Origin: Archangium minus
GTDB taxonomy: Bacteria; Myxococcota; Myxococcia; Myxococcales; Myxococcaceae
Direction: 5' to 3'
Length of the DNA stretch: 64,000 nucleotides
Assembly (NCBI RefSeq): GCF_044360475.1
Contig: NZ_CP043494.1
Coordinates: forward strand, 12,152,001 to 12,216,000
Shown: positions 15,449 to 23,898 of the stretch, piece after piece
Position numbering within the stretch: the stretch's first letter is position 1
Layout of the letters: each line of letters opens with the position of its first letter
Notes under the pieces: model-generated
Databases searched by the model: none
The model's input: the letters and a program-made list of their open reading frames with translations, nothing else
Told to the model about the DNA's origin: nothing
Program-made: the position numbers and the translations under genes

Positions 15449-16081
15449 CTAGCGCGCCGAGGCGCGCTCTGTGGCCAGCTTCTTCGCGCGCTTCTCCACC
15501 GCGCGCACCGTGTCCATCACCGCGTCCTTCTGGCCCAGGCCGGCCAGGAAGCCCGGGATGGAGCCGCCGGGCTCCACGGTGAAGCGGTACACGAAGTGGA
15601 CCTTCCCCTCGCCGCGCGGGGTGAAGAGCCAGCTGCCCTCGTTGTGGAGCAGCCGCACCACGCCCTTGCGCGCGGGCAGCGCCTGGTTCTCCGGCACCCA
15701 CTTCTGACGGAACTCCCCCGTCCCGTCCGCGGCCAGCAGCTGCTCGTCCACCACCTTGAGCACGTAGTCGCGGTTGGAGATGACGGGCAGGTTCAGCCGC
15801 GTGTACGTCACGCGCGAGCCGTCCGGCCCCGACGCGAGCACCCGCGACTCCGTCACATAGGGCATCCAGTGGCGAAAGCTCTCGTGGTCCCGGAGCGCCG
15901 ATTGAACGTCCTGGATGCTTGCGTCCAGGTCACCCTCTGCCCAGATTTCTCGCCCGCTGGGAATATCCGGACGCATCCTCACGCGGATGACCACATCCCC
16001 GTCCGCGACCTTCTCCCACGTCTCGGCGCCAATGACGGCACCTGCAGCCAACGCAACCACCAGAACCAGCAGGCCCTTCAT
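15449..16081 (-). CDS. Secreted START/SRPBCC lipid-binding-like protein
   Basis: The 210-residue protein has a signal peptide (MKGLLVLVVALAAGAVIGA). The START-like domain contains FRHWMPYVTESRVL, YTRLNLPVISNRDYV and FVYRFTVEPGG. START domains form a hydrophobic pocket for lipids or aromatic ligands. The C-terminus ends in a basic helix (AVEKRAKKLATERASAR). A periplasmic lipid-binding role is plausible. It is divergent from the HAD nucleotidase gene with 113 bases between. Confidence 0.7.
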   Translation of the reverse strand: MKGLLVLVVALAAGAVIGAETWEKVADGDVVIRVRMRPDIPSGREIWAEGDLDASIQDVQSALRDHESFRHWMPYVTESRVLASGPDGSRVTYTRLNLPVISNRDYVLKVVDEQLLAADGTGEFRQKWVPENQALPARKGVVRLLHNEGSWLFTPRGEGKVHFVYRFTVEPGGSIPGFLAGLGQKDAVMDTVRAVEKRAKKLATERASAR

Positions 16082-16194
16082 GTTCGACTCCCCTCACTGT
16101 GAGGCGGGCCCCGGCCGGTCTCCCGCCCTCCACCAACACCCTCGCCGCCAGAAGCATCGACTTTTGGCACCGGCCAGGGCACGAAGGTAGCCAT

Positions 16195-17688
16195 ATGATC
16201 GGCCACCTGACAGCCCCCCCACCGGAGCGCGGGCTCTTCTGCAATCGAACCCTCAACATGAGGGCCATCAAAGCCATCGGCTATGACATGGACTACACGC
16301 TCATCCACTACAAAGTGGAAGCGTGGGAACAACGAGCCTACGAGCATATGCGGGATCGGCTCGTGGCCCAAGGCTGGCCCGTGGCTCACCTGACGTTTGA
16401 TCCGATGCTGGCCATGCGTGGCCTCATCATCGACACCGAGAAGGGCAACCTCCTCAAGGCCAACCGCTTCGGGTTCGTGAAGAAGGCGCTCCACGGCACC
16501 CGGCCCATGGACTTCGAGACGCAGCGCAACGAGTACGCCCGCACCATCATCGACCTGTCCGAGCGCCGCTGGGTGTTTCTCAATACCCTTTTCTCACTTT
16601 CCGAGGCGTGCCTCTACGCCCAGGTGGTGGACCTGCTGGACGCCGGCAAGCTCGCGGGCCCCATGGGCTACGCCGACGTCTACGAGCACGTGCGCCGCAG
16701 CCTCGACGCCACGCACATGGAGGGCAAGCTCAAGGCGGAGATCATCGCCGACCCGGGACGCTACGTGCTGGCCGAGTCGGACACGGCGCTCGCGCTGCTG
16801 GACCAGAAGAACGCGGGCAAGAAGCTGCTGCTCATCACCAACAGCGAGTGGGCCTACACGCTGCCCATGATGCACGCCGCGTTCGACCCGTACCTGCCCA
16901 AGGGGATGACGTGGCGCGAGCTGTTCGACGTGGTCATCGTCAGCGCGCGCAAGCCCGAGTTCTTCACCACGCGCTCCTCGCTCTTCGAGGTGGTGACGGC
17001 GCCGGGACAGGAGGGCCTGCTGCGCCCGCACTCGGGGCCGCTCAAGCCAGGCGTGCCCTACTTCGGCGGCAGCGCCACGGAGGTGGAGCGCTCGCTGGGC
17101 ATGAGCGGGGACGAAATCCTCTACGTGGGCGACCACATGTTCGGCGACGTGCACGTCACCAAGAACGTGCTGCGCTGGCGCACCGCGCTCATCCTGCGCG
17201 AGCTGGAGGATGAGATCCGCGCCATCAGCGCCTTCCGCGCCACCGAGGCACGGCTCGAGGAGCGCATGGTGCACAAGGAGCGGCTGGAGGCGGAGTCCTG
17301 CCAGGTGAGGTTGGAGCTGCAGCGGCGGCGGCTGGGCTACGGCCCGCGCGATTCCTCCGCCTCCGACGAACAGCTCCATGCCCGCGCCGCCGAGCTGCGC
17401 CTGCAACTGGAGGCGCTCGACGCGGAGCTCGGCCCCATGGCCCGCGCCGCCAGCGAGCTGTCCAACCCCATCTGGGGCCTGCTGACCCGAGCGGGCAACG
17501 ACAAGAGCCACCTGGCGCGCCAGGTGGAGCGCTACGCGGACATCTACACGTCGCGGGTGAGCAACTTCCTCTTCGCCACGCCCTTCGTCTACCTGCGCAG
17601 CCCGCGCGGCAGCCTGCCGCACGATCCGAGCTCCCCGGGAGGCACGCCCGTCCTCGCCCCCAACGCCGCGGAGACGAGCGCCCCCTGA
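16195..17688 (+). CDS. HAD-IG family 5'-nucleotidase
   Basis: The 497-residue protein has HAD motif I (GYDMDYTLIHY; D-x-D), motif II (LLITNSEW) and motif IV (YVGDHMFGDVHVTK). These match the HAD-superfamily 5'-nucleotidases related to eukaryotic cytosolic purine nucleotidase. A long charged helical insert (about residues 350-430) probably forms a coiled coil. The expected reaction is dephosphorylation of nucleoside monophosphates in the cytosol. The start at 16195 has AAGGTAG upstream; the in-frame extension to 16099 lacks one. It ends 16 bases from the convergent PAP2 gene. Confidence 0.8.
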   Translation: MIGHLTAPPPERGLFCNRTLNMRAIKAIGYDMDYTLIHYKVEAWEQRAYEHMRDRLVAQGWPVAHLTFDPMLAMRGLIIDTEKGNLLKANRFGFVKKALHGTRPMDFETQRNEYARTIIDLSERRWVFLNTLFSLSEACLYAQVVDLLDAGKLAGPMGYADVYEHVRRSLDATHMEGKLKAEIIADPGRYVLAESDTALALLDQKNAGKKLLLITNSEWAYTLPMMHAAFDPYLPKGMTWRELFDVVIVSARKPEFFTTRSSLFEVVTAPGQEGLLRPHSGPLKPGVPYFGGSATEVERSLGMSGDEILYVGDHMFGDVHVTKNVLRWRTALILRELEDEIRAISAFRATEARLEERMVHKERLEAESCQVRLELQRRRLGYGPRDSSASDEQLHARAAELRLQLEALDAELGPMARAASELSNPIWGLLTRAGNDKSHLARQVERYADIYTSRVSNFLFATPFVYLRSPRGSLPHDPSSPGGTPVLAPNAAETSAP

Positions 17689-17704
17689 GGAGCGCCCGAG
17701 CAAC

Positions 17705-18790
17705 TCATCTGCGTGCGCTCCAGGAGGCGGGGGCGTACGCGGAGCCCATGGGCACCGTGCGCACGCCGGCCTCGTACCGCGCCGCCGCCAGGCTCCAGCA
17801 CCGGGCGAGGCCCAGCACCACCAGCACCAGCGGCACCGCGCACAACAGGTCCGTCGCGTAGTGGAAGCGGCCCACCAGGGTGGCCACGATGAGGCCGATG
17901 CCTGGCAGCAACATCACCCGGAAGAGGCGCCGCTCGAAGCGGAAGGCATACACGAGCACCACCAGCGTGGTGCCAGTGTGCCCCGAGGGGAAGCAGTCCT
18001 TCGCGAAGGGCGGCGTGCGCATCACCGAGTCCAGGAAGGGCGTGAGCCACAAGCCCTGGAGCGGCTCGGGGAAGTCGTTGAAGAGGAAGTAGCGCGGGCC
18101 GATGGCCGGCACCAGCGCGTAGCAGAAGTAGTTGAAGGCGAAGAGCAGGCTGAGCGCGAGCAGGTACTCGTCGAAAGCCTCACGGCGCCGGGTGAAGTAC
18201 AGCACCGCGGCCAGCACCAGCGGCCAGAGGAAGTGGCCGTAGTAGCAGAGCATCAAGAGCTCGGTGAGCCAGGCCGGCGTCCACTGCCCGAGCGCCACCG
18301 ACGCGTACGCACCAAACATCCGCAGCTCCAGGGCGGCGAGCTGGGCGTCGCGCAGCACCGGGGTGACGGCGGTCACCAACGGCGCGAGCATCTCGTGTCC
18401 GAGGCCCAGCACCGGCAGCAGCCAGAAGGAGGCCGCGAAGGCCACTAACCGCTGCTTGGGGAAGGTGGCCTCCAGCGTGCGCAGCACCAGCGGCCCGAGC
18501 GCGAAAACGGTGAAGTGGATGGCGGACCGAGTGGAGCCAGGTGCCCACCGGGCGGGCCCCACCAACGCCAGGGCCGCCAGCGCGCAGGCCACCAGGATGA
18601 CGACGTCCACCCCTCGCAGGTGCACGTCCCGCACCTCCCAGAAGGCGGCGCGTGGAGACGCCCCCCGTTGGCGCAGGCCCACCGCCGCAACAGGAGCCAC
18701 CACGGGCTCGGCGCGCGCGCCGGCCTCCGAGCTCCGAGCCATTCCCCCCTCGAGATTCTCCTCGCCCAGCACCTGCTGAGGACGTCCCAT
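17705..18790 (-). CDS. PAP2-family membrane phosphatase
   Basis: This 361-residue membrane protein has about seven hydrophobic segments. The PAP2 catalytic motifs are visible: CFPSGHTGTT (motif 2, P-SGH) and GRFHYATDLL (motif 3, R-x5-H-x3-D). Family members remove phosphate from lipid phosphates or act as inositolphosphorylceramide-synthase-like enzymes; the long N-terminal membrane part resembles the latter group. A TTAGTTAG palindrome lies just upstream of the start. Confidence 0.8.
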   Translation of the reverse strand: MGRPQQVLGEENLEGGMARSSEAGARAEPVVAPVAAVGLRQRGASPRAAFWEVRDVHLRGVDVVILVACALAALALVGPARWAPGSTRSAIHFTVFALGPLVLRTLEATFPKQRLVAFAASFWLLPVLGLGHEMLAPLVTAVTPVLRDAQLAALELRMFGAYASVALGQWTPAWLTELLMLCYYGHFLWPLVLAAVLYFTRRREAFDEYLLALSLLFAFNYFCYALVPAIGPRYFLFNDFPEPLQGLWLTPFLDSVMRTPPFAKDCFPSGHTGTTLVVLVYAFRFERRLFRVMLLPGIGLIVATLVGRFHYATDLLCAVPLVLVVLGLARCWSLAAARYEAGVRTVPMGSAYAPASWSARR

Positions 18791-18806
18791 GACTCCGCAC
18801 CACCAC

Positions 18807-18832
18807 TTAGTTAGCTATTAGTAACTAACTAA
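18807..18832. promoter_or_regulatory. TTAGTTAG inverted repeat upstream of the PAP2 gene
   Basis: TTAGTTAG (18807-18814) and CTAACTAA (18825-18832) form a perfect 8-bp inverted repeat; TAACTAA at 18822-18828 is an overlapping second arm. This AT-rich island sits 17 bases before the PAP2 start codon in GC-rich DNA. Its form resembles TetR-family operators, but no regulator gene is adjacent. Confidence 0.35.
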
Positions 18833-18876
18833 ACCTTTGACGCGGAGGGAATCAAGAGGGGGGGGTGTTCGCACTC

Positions 18877-19341
18877 CTATTGCGTGCGCCGCCAGAGGTC
18901 CTGCAGGTCGCGGGAGAGGTTGCTCTCCACGTCCTGGGCCTCGCCCTCGGAGATGTGTTCGCGCAGCCCCAGGAAGACGGCGCGCACAATGGGCTCCACC
19001 TCGGAGATGTCCTTGCGCAGGTCCTCCGCCACCGCCCGCAGGAAGTCGTCCCGGCTCTTCCCCAGGATGCGTCCGGGTTTCTGGGCCTCCTCCTTGGGAA
19101 GGAAATCCAACAGCTTGCGCGGCAGCTGCGCCTGGAGATCCTTCGCCTCGTCCGGGTGAATGCGGTGCAGCAAGGCATTGACGACCGACACCGCCGCACA
19201 TTCGGCCAGGCCGGCATCGAGCTTTCCCACCTCGGACAGGTGTTTGATGAAGGCGGCGTAGGTGGAGCCAATGTGGGACTGGTGGCGCTTCTCACTACGG
19301 CTCTGGGGGGCTCCCGGTGCTCCCGGTGGAGTGTCGGCCAT
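18877..19341 (-). CDS. DUF2267-like protein
   Basis: The 154-residue soluble, mostly helical protein contains AAVSVVNALLHRIHPDEAKDLQAQLP and VRAVFLGLREHISEGEAQDVESNLS. This duplicated helical pattern with 'L...l.-eea..l..qLP' is typical of DUF2267. Its function is unknown. GAGGAG stands 8 bases before the start. It is divergent from the zinc-ribbon gene downstream at 19595. Confidence 0.65.
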   Translation of the reverse strand: MADTPPGAPGAPQSRSEKRHQSHIGSTYAAFIKHLSEVGKLDAGLAECAAVSVVNALLHRIHPDEAKDLQAQLPRKLLDFLPKEEAQKPGRILGKSRDDFLRAVAEDLRKDISEVEPIVRAVFLGLREHISEGEAQDVESNLSRDLQDLWRRTQ

Positions 19342-19594
19342 GTGTCGCTCTCCTCACGCGGTGGTGTCGTTTGTTGAAAGGTGGGCACGCCCCGGGACGA
19401 GGGGGATGGCTGATCGCCCTGACGAGGCGGGGTGCCTGATCCAAGCCGGCTGCCTGAGGAGCGGGCAGCCGGCCGGGGCCGATCAGCAGGGAATGTCAGA
19501 CCCCTCCAATATGAGTAGAGTCGTGAGCCACTCGACCACCAACGGCGCGTTGCGAGTCCTGGAACAAGGGAACCTTCTCGGCGGGGCGGACCTG

Positions 19595-20023
19595 ATGCCT
19601 CTTCTCGGTAAGAGCGGACAAAAGAAGCGCTCCCGTAAGAAGGCGGAGCAGAAGCCGGCATTCGCCACGGCGCTGGCGCTGGTGGTGCAGCGCGGGCGTC
19701 AGGTCGCCAAGGAGATCGGCAAGACGGCGCTGTCGCGCTGCCCGCGCTGTGGGCACGTGGGGCCGACGCAGCAGGACTTCGGCACCCGCATCATCCGGGG
19801 CGAGCGCCGGCCGCAGTCGTGGTGCCGCAACTGCCGCAAGGTGAACCTGCCGCCGCTCAAGGCCCTGCCGAGCGCCTCGGGCCGGGAAGTGAAGGCCACC
19901 CGCGAGGAGACGGCCAACGAGAAGCCCGCGAAGGCTCGGCGTCCCGAGGCCCTCAAGTCTCCCGAGGATGGCTGGCTGTTCCCGCCGGAAGTGCTCACGC
20001 GCAGCAAGCGCCGCGACTCTTGA
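19595..20023 (+). CDS. Basic protein with a C4 zinc ribbon
   Basis: The 142-residue protein is rich in Lys/Arg at both ends and has one zinc ribbon: CPRCGHVGP about residue 48 and WCRNC about 30 residues later. It may bind nucleic acid. The start is uncertain: ATG 19595 gives MPLLGKSGQKKRS, while in-frame ATGs at 19493 and 19511 would add 28-34 residues of weaker coding character. None has a strong ribosome binding site. No close family is recognised. Confidence 0.5.
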   Translation: MPLLGKSGQKKRSRKKAEQKPAFATALALVVQRGRQVAKEIGKTALSRCPRCGHVGPTQQDFGTRIIRGERRPQSWCRNCRKVNLPPLKALPSASGREVKATREETANEKPAKARRPEALKSPEDGWLFPPEVLTRSKRRDS

Positions 20024-20133
20024 GCCACGCCCACCGGGCAGCCGCTCGAAGCCTCCGTCCGCTCCTCGTGGGATGACGCCACCGCCCCTCGCGCTCATTC
20101 CTCCTCTGAAGTCTGTCCAAGGAGGAACAGCAC

Positions 20134-20400
20134 ATGGCGGTTCGGACCGATACCGTGGGTATCAAGAACCTGCGTCAGGCGAGCGTGCACTCCGCGCAGC
20201 CCAGCCAGCACACCAGCAAAGGCAAACCCATCCCCTTCCGGGATGAGATTCCGCTGCTCCGACGCGAACGGCTGCTGGCCCGGGCGCGGCTGGGACCCGC
20301 GGCGGAGCCCCACCTGCCGAAGATTCCCCGGACGGAAGCCCCCGTGCGCGGGCGCAAGAAGCCGCCCAGCCAGATGCACATCAAGCGCAACGGCGGATGA
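20134..20400 (+). CDS. Small basic protein, family member 1
   Basis: This 88-residue, strongly basic protein has no membrane helix. It starts MAVRTDTVGIKN and ends VRGRKKPPSQMHIKRNGG. The start matches the protein at 21212 (MAVRTREVGIKN), and the end matches the protein at 21585 (VQGRKKAPSEMDI). GGAGGAA lies 8 bases before the start. It is probably disordered and nucleic-acid binding, but function is unknown. Confidence 0.55.
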   Translation: MAVRTDTVGIKNLRQASVHSAQPSQHTSKGKPIPFRDEIPLLRRERLLARARLGPAAEPHLPKIPRTEAPVRGRKKPPSQMHIKRNGG

Positions 20401-20453
20401 ACGCGCGCAACAAATCGGGGACACGCGCGCTTCGCGGTCTATGCTGGGGCTGA

Positions 20454-21122
20454 ATGAGCGACGCGCTGTTCTCCTCAGAGTTCGAACCAGCCGACACTCG
20501 CTACCTGTGGCGGCTGTGGTTCGCGGACCTTCTGGACCTGGCCACCTCGGCATTGCTGGGTTGGGGAGCCCTGCGCGCGCTGGACGTGGATCGCACGCCG
20601 CGCGCGCTCGTGGTGGCTGGGGTGGTGACGTGGCTCCTCATGTCCGTGGCGGGTGGGCTGAGCGGCTGGACGCTGGGACGCGGCCTGGTGGGCCTGCGGC
20701 TGGTGTCGGACGGGGGCGCCCCGGGCCCCGTGCGTGGCTTCCTCCGGGCCTTCCTCGTCCCGTTGGACCTGCCCATCGCGCCCATGCTGCAGCGGCGGTA
20801 TTGCGACCGCTCGCTGAAGGTGCAGCCGGAGGCGGTGCCGCTCCTGACGAAGAAGTGGCAGCGCGGGCTGGGCTGGCAGGGCTTCTGGCTGCTGATGGTG
20901 TTCGCGTCGGTGTGGTTCGTGGTGATGCCCACTCGGAGCGAGGCGCTCACCTACCTGAAGAAGCTGGATGGGTGGCGCTGCTGTCACGCGAAGACGCCGC
21001 CCTCACCCTTCAAATGCTCGACGTCGGTGTCGCGCGCGGTGAGCGAGGCGAAGGACGGTGACGCGCAGGCTCAGGCCATTGTCGCGGACTGCCCGAGAGC
21101 CTCGGCCGAGATGGGGCGCTGA
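20454..21122 (+). CDS. RDD-like membrane protein
   Basis: The 222-residue protein has two predicted helices near residues 25-75 (LLDLATSALLGWGALRAL and LVVAGVVTWLLMSVAGGLSG). LGRGLVGLRLVS-type residues follow, then another helix at about 140-160. 'Rl-aflvDll' near the start and 'G-t-Gr-lvGLrlv' later fit the RDD family, of unknown or transport-related function. The C-terminal 60 residues are soluble and cysteine-containing (WRCCHAK). It lies between two small basic-protein genes. Confidence 0.55.
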   Translation: MSDALFSSEFEPADTRYLWRLWFADLLDLATSALLGWGALRALDVDRTPRALVVAGVVTWLLMSVAGGLSGWTLGRGLVGLRLVSDGGAPGPVRGFLRAFLVPLDLPIAPMLQRRYCDRSLKVQPEAVPLLTKKWQRGLGWQGFWLLMVFASVWFVVMPTRSEALTYLKKLDGWRCCHAKTPPSPFKCSTSVSRAVSEAKDGDAQAQAIVADCPRASAEMGR

Positions 21123-21211
21123 GCCTGCGAGCGCCCGGCCAGGGGATGGCAGGGCGGGGGATGGAAAAACGGCCCGAGCATTCTTACCTCCCAGTCAGGA
21201 GGCCATCATCC

Positions 21212-21490
21212 ATGGCAGTCAGGACTCGGGAAGTAGGTATCAAGAACAAGCGGCGGGTGACGAACGCTGACGAGGCGCAGCCCAACCGGCAGTCCCAGGG
21301 ACTCAGCAACGGGCGCAAGACCGTGCCCCGTGACCAGGCCGCCGCGCTGCGCCGCCAGAAGCTGATGCGCAAGGCCAAGCCCGGCCCAGCCATGACGGAG
21401 CCGGTGGGGCTCGGGCCCGCCACCACCGAAGTGCGGCCCGGGAAGAAGACCCTCACGCGACGGAAGGCCAAGCGCGGCAACATCGTCTGA
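21212..21490 (+). CDS. Small basic protein, family member 2
   Basis: This 92-residue, highly basic protein shares its N-terminus (MAVRT--VGIKN-R) with the protein at 20134. It ends GKKTLTRRKAKRGNIV. AGGAGG lies 10 bases before ATG 21212; an in-frame ATG at 21146 gives a longer form without matching sequence. It is likely disordered and nucleic-acid binding; function unknown. Confidence 0.55.
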   Translation: MAVRTREVGIKNKRRVTNADEAQPNRQSQGLSNGRKTVPRDQAAALRRQKLMRKAKPGPAMTEPVGLGPATTEVRPGKKTLTRRKAKRGNIV

Positions 21491-21584
21491 CCCTCCCGCC
21501 CCACCCGACCACTCCAACCCGACAGATGGACCGGCCCCTGGTCAATCCGGCCGGCCATCCCTACCTCAACATGGGGGAGGACCC

Positions 21585-22088
21585 ATGCCAGAGAAGACCA
21601 AGCAGCTGCGCGCCAAGCGGGCCAAGGCCAAGGGTACGACGATGACGGTGATGGCCTCGGATACCGGTGACGTTCCCGCCGGCAAGAGCGCCCACGCCCT
21701 CAAGAAGAGCCGCGGCATCGTCGGCCGCACGCGGACCACCGAGCGCTCCGTCAGCCGGCGCCGCCCGCCCGGTGAGGGCAAGACGGCCCAGAGCATCAAG
21801 CTGCCCCTGCCCGAGACCGGCAGCAGCACCTCGCGCCGCAAGACGATTCCAGACGAGGCCGCCGCCACCTACCGCCAGGGGCACCGCCGCAAGACGGTCG
21901 CCACCGAGGCTGCCGCCGCCTACCGCCGCGAGGAGCGTCCCAAGGTTCCGCGCAACGAGGCGAAGCAGCGCCAGGAGACGCGCAGCAAGCGCGGCTCACC
22001 CGTCCAGGGCCGCAAGAAGGCCCCAAGCGAGATGGACATCACCCACCGCGGCGGGCCGCGCAAGCGCCTCCCCATCCACGGCGGCTGA
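21585..22088 (+). CDS. Small basic low-complexity protein, family member 3
   Basis: The 167-residue protein is rich in Arg, Lys, Ala and Thr. It has internal repeats: SRRKTIPDEAAATYRQ, RRKTVATEAAAAYRR and KVPRNEAKQRQ. The C-terminal GRKKAPSEMDI matches the protein at 20134. Composition resembles histone H1-like tails. The last 50 bases overlap the convergent protease gene. It may compact or coat DNA or RNA, but this is inference from composition. Confidence 0.55.
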   Translation: MPEKTKQLRAKRAKAKGTTMTVMASDTGDVPAGKSAHALKKSRGIVGRTRTTERSVSRRRPPGEGKTAQSIKLPLPETGSSTSRRKTIPDEAAATYRQGHRRKTVATEAAAAYRREERPKVPRNEAKQRQETRSKRGSPVQGRKKAPSEMDITHRGGPRKRLPIHGG

Positions 22089-23301
22089 GTCTTCGAAACA
22101 GCGCCCACGCGCACAGGGCCCACCCCACGGGTGTCGTCCCTGGCGCGCCCGTGCAACCGCTCGGCGCCTCCGCTTCCTCTTCCTCGAGCGGAAGGGGGGC
22201 ACAGGGCGTGAAGCATCGGCACGCCTCCGCTCCTTCGGATTCCAAGCGCGCGCAGGTGCCGCCTGCTCCACACTGCGCGTCCTCCGTGCAGGAGGCGCCG
22301 TAGCTCCCTTCTCGCAGGGCGTACTGGAGACAGCGGCCCGGCCCGTCCTCCGTCACGGAGACACAGGAGAGTCCCGCGGGGCACTCGGCATCGTGGGTGC
22401 ATGCGGCGGTGCAGAGGGACTCGGGCGCGAGCACCGGGCCCTGTGACTCCGGGCGCTCTTCAAGGAAGGGCTGGAGGAAGTCCTCGAGGAGTGCCTCCAC
22501 GCGGACGTTGAGGGCCTCCTTTCGGCAGGCCACGTCGCCGCTTGCGGTGATTCCCACCAGCACCTCACGCCCGTCCGCTCCGCGCACCAGCACGGGACCG
22601 CCACTGTCTCCCACGCAGCTCATCGCCGGAGCCGGTCCCGCGTGGAACGCGCCTGGCGCGACCTCCGTCACCTCCAGCAGTCCCTGGCGACGCTGGCCCG
22701 AGGGCGCACTGTCCTTTGTCTCGCCGAACCCCACCACCCGCGCCGCCTGGCCTGGTTCCAGTGCTCCCCAGCCAGGCTCCGGTAATGGCAAAGGCGATAC
22801 GTTCACCGGCTTCGTCAGACGCAGCAGCGCCGCATCATAGGCGTGCGTCGTCCGGTCGTAGCTCGGGTGACGCACGGCTCGCTCCACTCGGATGAAGCGG
22901 CCTCCCGGCTCGGGCTCCGGCAGCAGCCGCTCGCCGAGGAAGATTTCGTAGTCGCCTTCCTCCCCGAAGATTTCCAGGCAGTGCGCCGCCGTCAGCACCA
23001 CGTCCGGCGCCACCAGCGCCCCCGAGCACAGCAGCGTCCACGTGTCTTCCGTGCACCGCGCTCGACGGGAGATCAGCGCTACCACCGCCTCGTCGTCCGG
23101 TGCGGCCGTGCCTCCGACTACCGCGTCCGTGCGCTGAGGGGGACTTGGGCGGCTCTCGGGTTCGACGGTGAGGGGGGCACAGGCCGCGCAGAGCGTCCAC
23201 AGGGTCGTGAACAGGAGCGCTCGGGCTCCGCCTCTTGGGTCCTTTATACCCTCACCCCGGCCCTCTCCCAGAGGGAGAGGGTGCTCGCAACCCGAGTTCA
23301 T
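22039..23301 (-). CDS. Trypsin-like serine protease with EGF-like Cys region and MYXO-CTERM-like tail
   Basis: The 420-residue protein has a lipobox-like LCAAC after about 40 residues. A chymotrypsin-fold domain runs from VVGGTAAP: LTAAHC gives the histidine, DAALLRL the aspartate and GDSGGPV the serine. A Cys-rich region with C-x-x-DAEC and DAQC repeats follows. The C-terminus has SGC, a hydrophobic helix and RRLSRR, like the MYXO-CTERM surface-sorting tail; the reading frame then runs about 15 residues further. The first 20 codons coincide with a dispersed palindromic repeat. It is the last gene of a secreted-protein operon. Confidence 0.75.
   Translation of the reverse strand: MNSGCEHPLPLGEGRGEGIKDPRGGARALLFTTLWTLCAACAPLTVEPESRPSPPQRTDAVVGGTAAPDDEAVVALISRRARCTEDTWTLLCSGALVAPDVVLTAAHCLEIFGEEGDYEIFLGERLLPEPEPGGRFIRVERAVRHPSYDRTTHAYDAALLRLTKPVNVSPLPLPEPGWGALEPGQAARVVGFGETKDSAPSGQRRQGLLEVTEVAPGAFHAGPAPAMSCVGDSGGPVLVRGADGREVLVGITASGDVACRKEALNVRVEALLEDFLQPFLEERPESQGPVLAPESLCTAACTHDAECPAGLSCVSVTEDGPGRCLQYALREGSYGASCTEDAQCGAGGTCARLESEGAEACRCFTPCAPLPLEEEEAEAPSGCTGAPGTTPVGWALCAWALFRRLSRRGWGGACAARRGG
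23248..23281. repeat. Dispersed palindromic repeat, copy 1 (inside protease N-terminus)
   Basis: A CCCTCACCCC block is joined to an inverted repeat CCCTCTCCC/GGGAGAGGG. The minus-strand reading gives HPLPLGEGRGEG in the protease. Other copies are at 38183, 43730, 62174 and 62997, with a fragment at 49727. Confidence 0.8.
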
Positions 23302-23305
23302 GGGG

Positions 23306-23890
23306 TTAACGCGCCTGCGCGCTCGCGCTCTGCTCTTCTTGTTGGGCCGTCGTCGCCAGCGCCGCCGTCTCCTCTCTCAGCCTCCCCAGTCGCTCCCGGT
23401 GCCGCGTCAGCTGCACCTTCAGCCGCCTCGCCTCCTCCTCGTCCCCTCTCGACTCCGCTTCCTTCTGCTCCTGCTCCAGCCTCTCGATGTCTCGCCCCAA
23501 CAGCTCCGTGATGCGCTCCAGCTTCCCGTGCCGCCAGGCCGCCGTCTGCGGCTTCTCCGGCTCGATGGGCTCGTTCTGCTGTGGCAACGGATTCGCCACC
23601 TCGGGCTCCGGTACCTCGTCCCCAGGTCCAAGGGGCACCACCGTCCCCCTCCCCTGAGGTCCCTCTGCGACCTCCATGCGAGGCCTGGCCGTCACCGGCT
23701 CGGGCTTCGTCGGTGCAGGGACAGGCGAGAGCGGCACCGGCGTGGACACCGCGGGCAACGCCGTCACGCCCGGGCTGTCCTTCTCCGAGGGCCCCACCTC
23801 CCACCCGGGCCAGAAGAGGCGCAGCGCCAACGCCGCCCCCAGCAGCAGGCCCGCGGCGAGCGGTGGAATGAATCGGGACCGGTTGTTCAT
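23306..23890 (-). CDS. Membrane-anchored protein with Pro-rich linker and coiled coil
   Basis: This 194-residue protein has one N-terminal hydrophobic helix (about residues 8-27). A Pro/Val-rich linker of about 80 residues follows, then a charged coiled coil from about residue 120 (KLERITELLGRDIERLEQEQ ... RHRERLGRLREETAALA). No enzymatic domain is seen. Start 23890 is the first ATG after the upstream gene; the longer frame to 24436 is a shadow. It ends 4 bases before the protease gene, so it is in the same operon. Confidence 0.6.
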   Translation of the reverse strand: MNNRSRFIPPLAAGLLLGAALALRLFWPGWEVGPSEKDSPGVTALPAVSTPVPLSPVPAPTKPEPVTARPRMEVAEGPQGRGTVVPLGPGDEVPEPEVANPLPQQNEPIEPEKPQTAAWRHGKLERITELLGRDIERLEQEQKEAESRGDEEEARRLKVQLTRHRERLGRLREETAALATTAQQEEQSASAQAR

Positions 23891-23898
23891 CACGCTCC

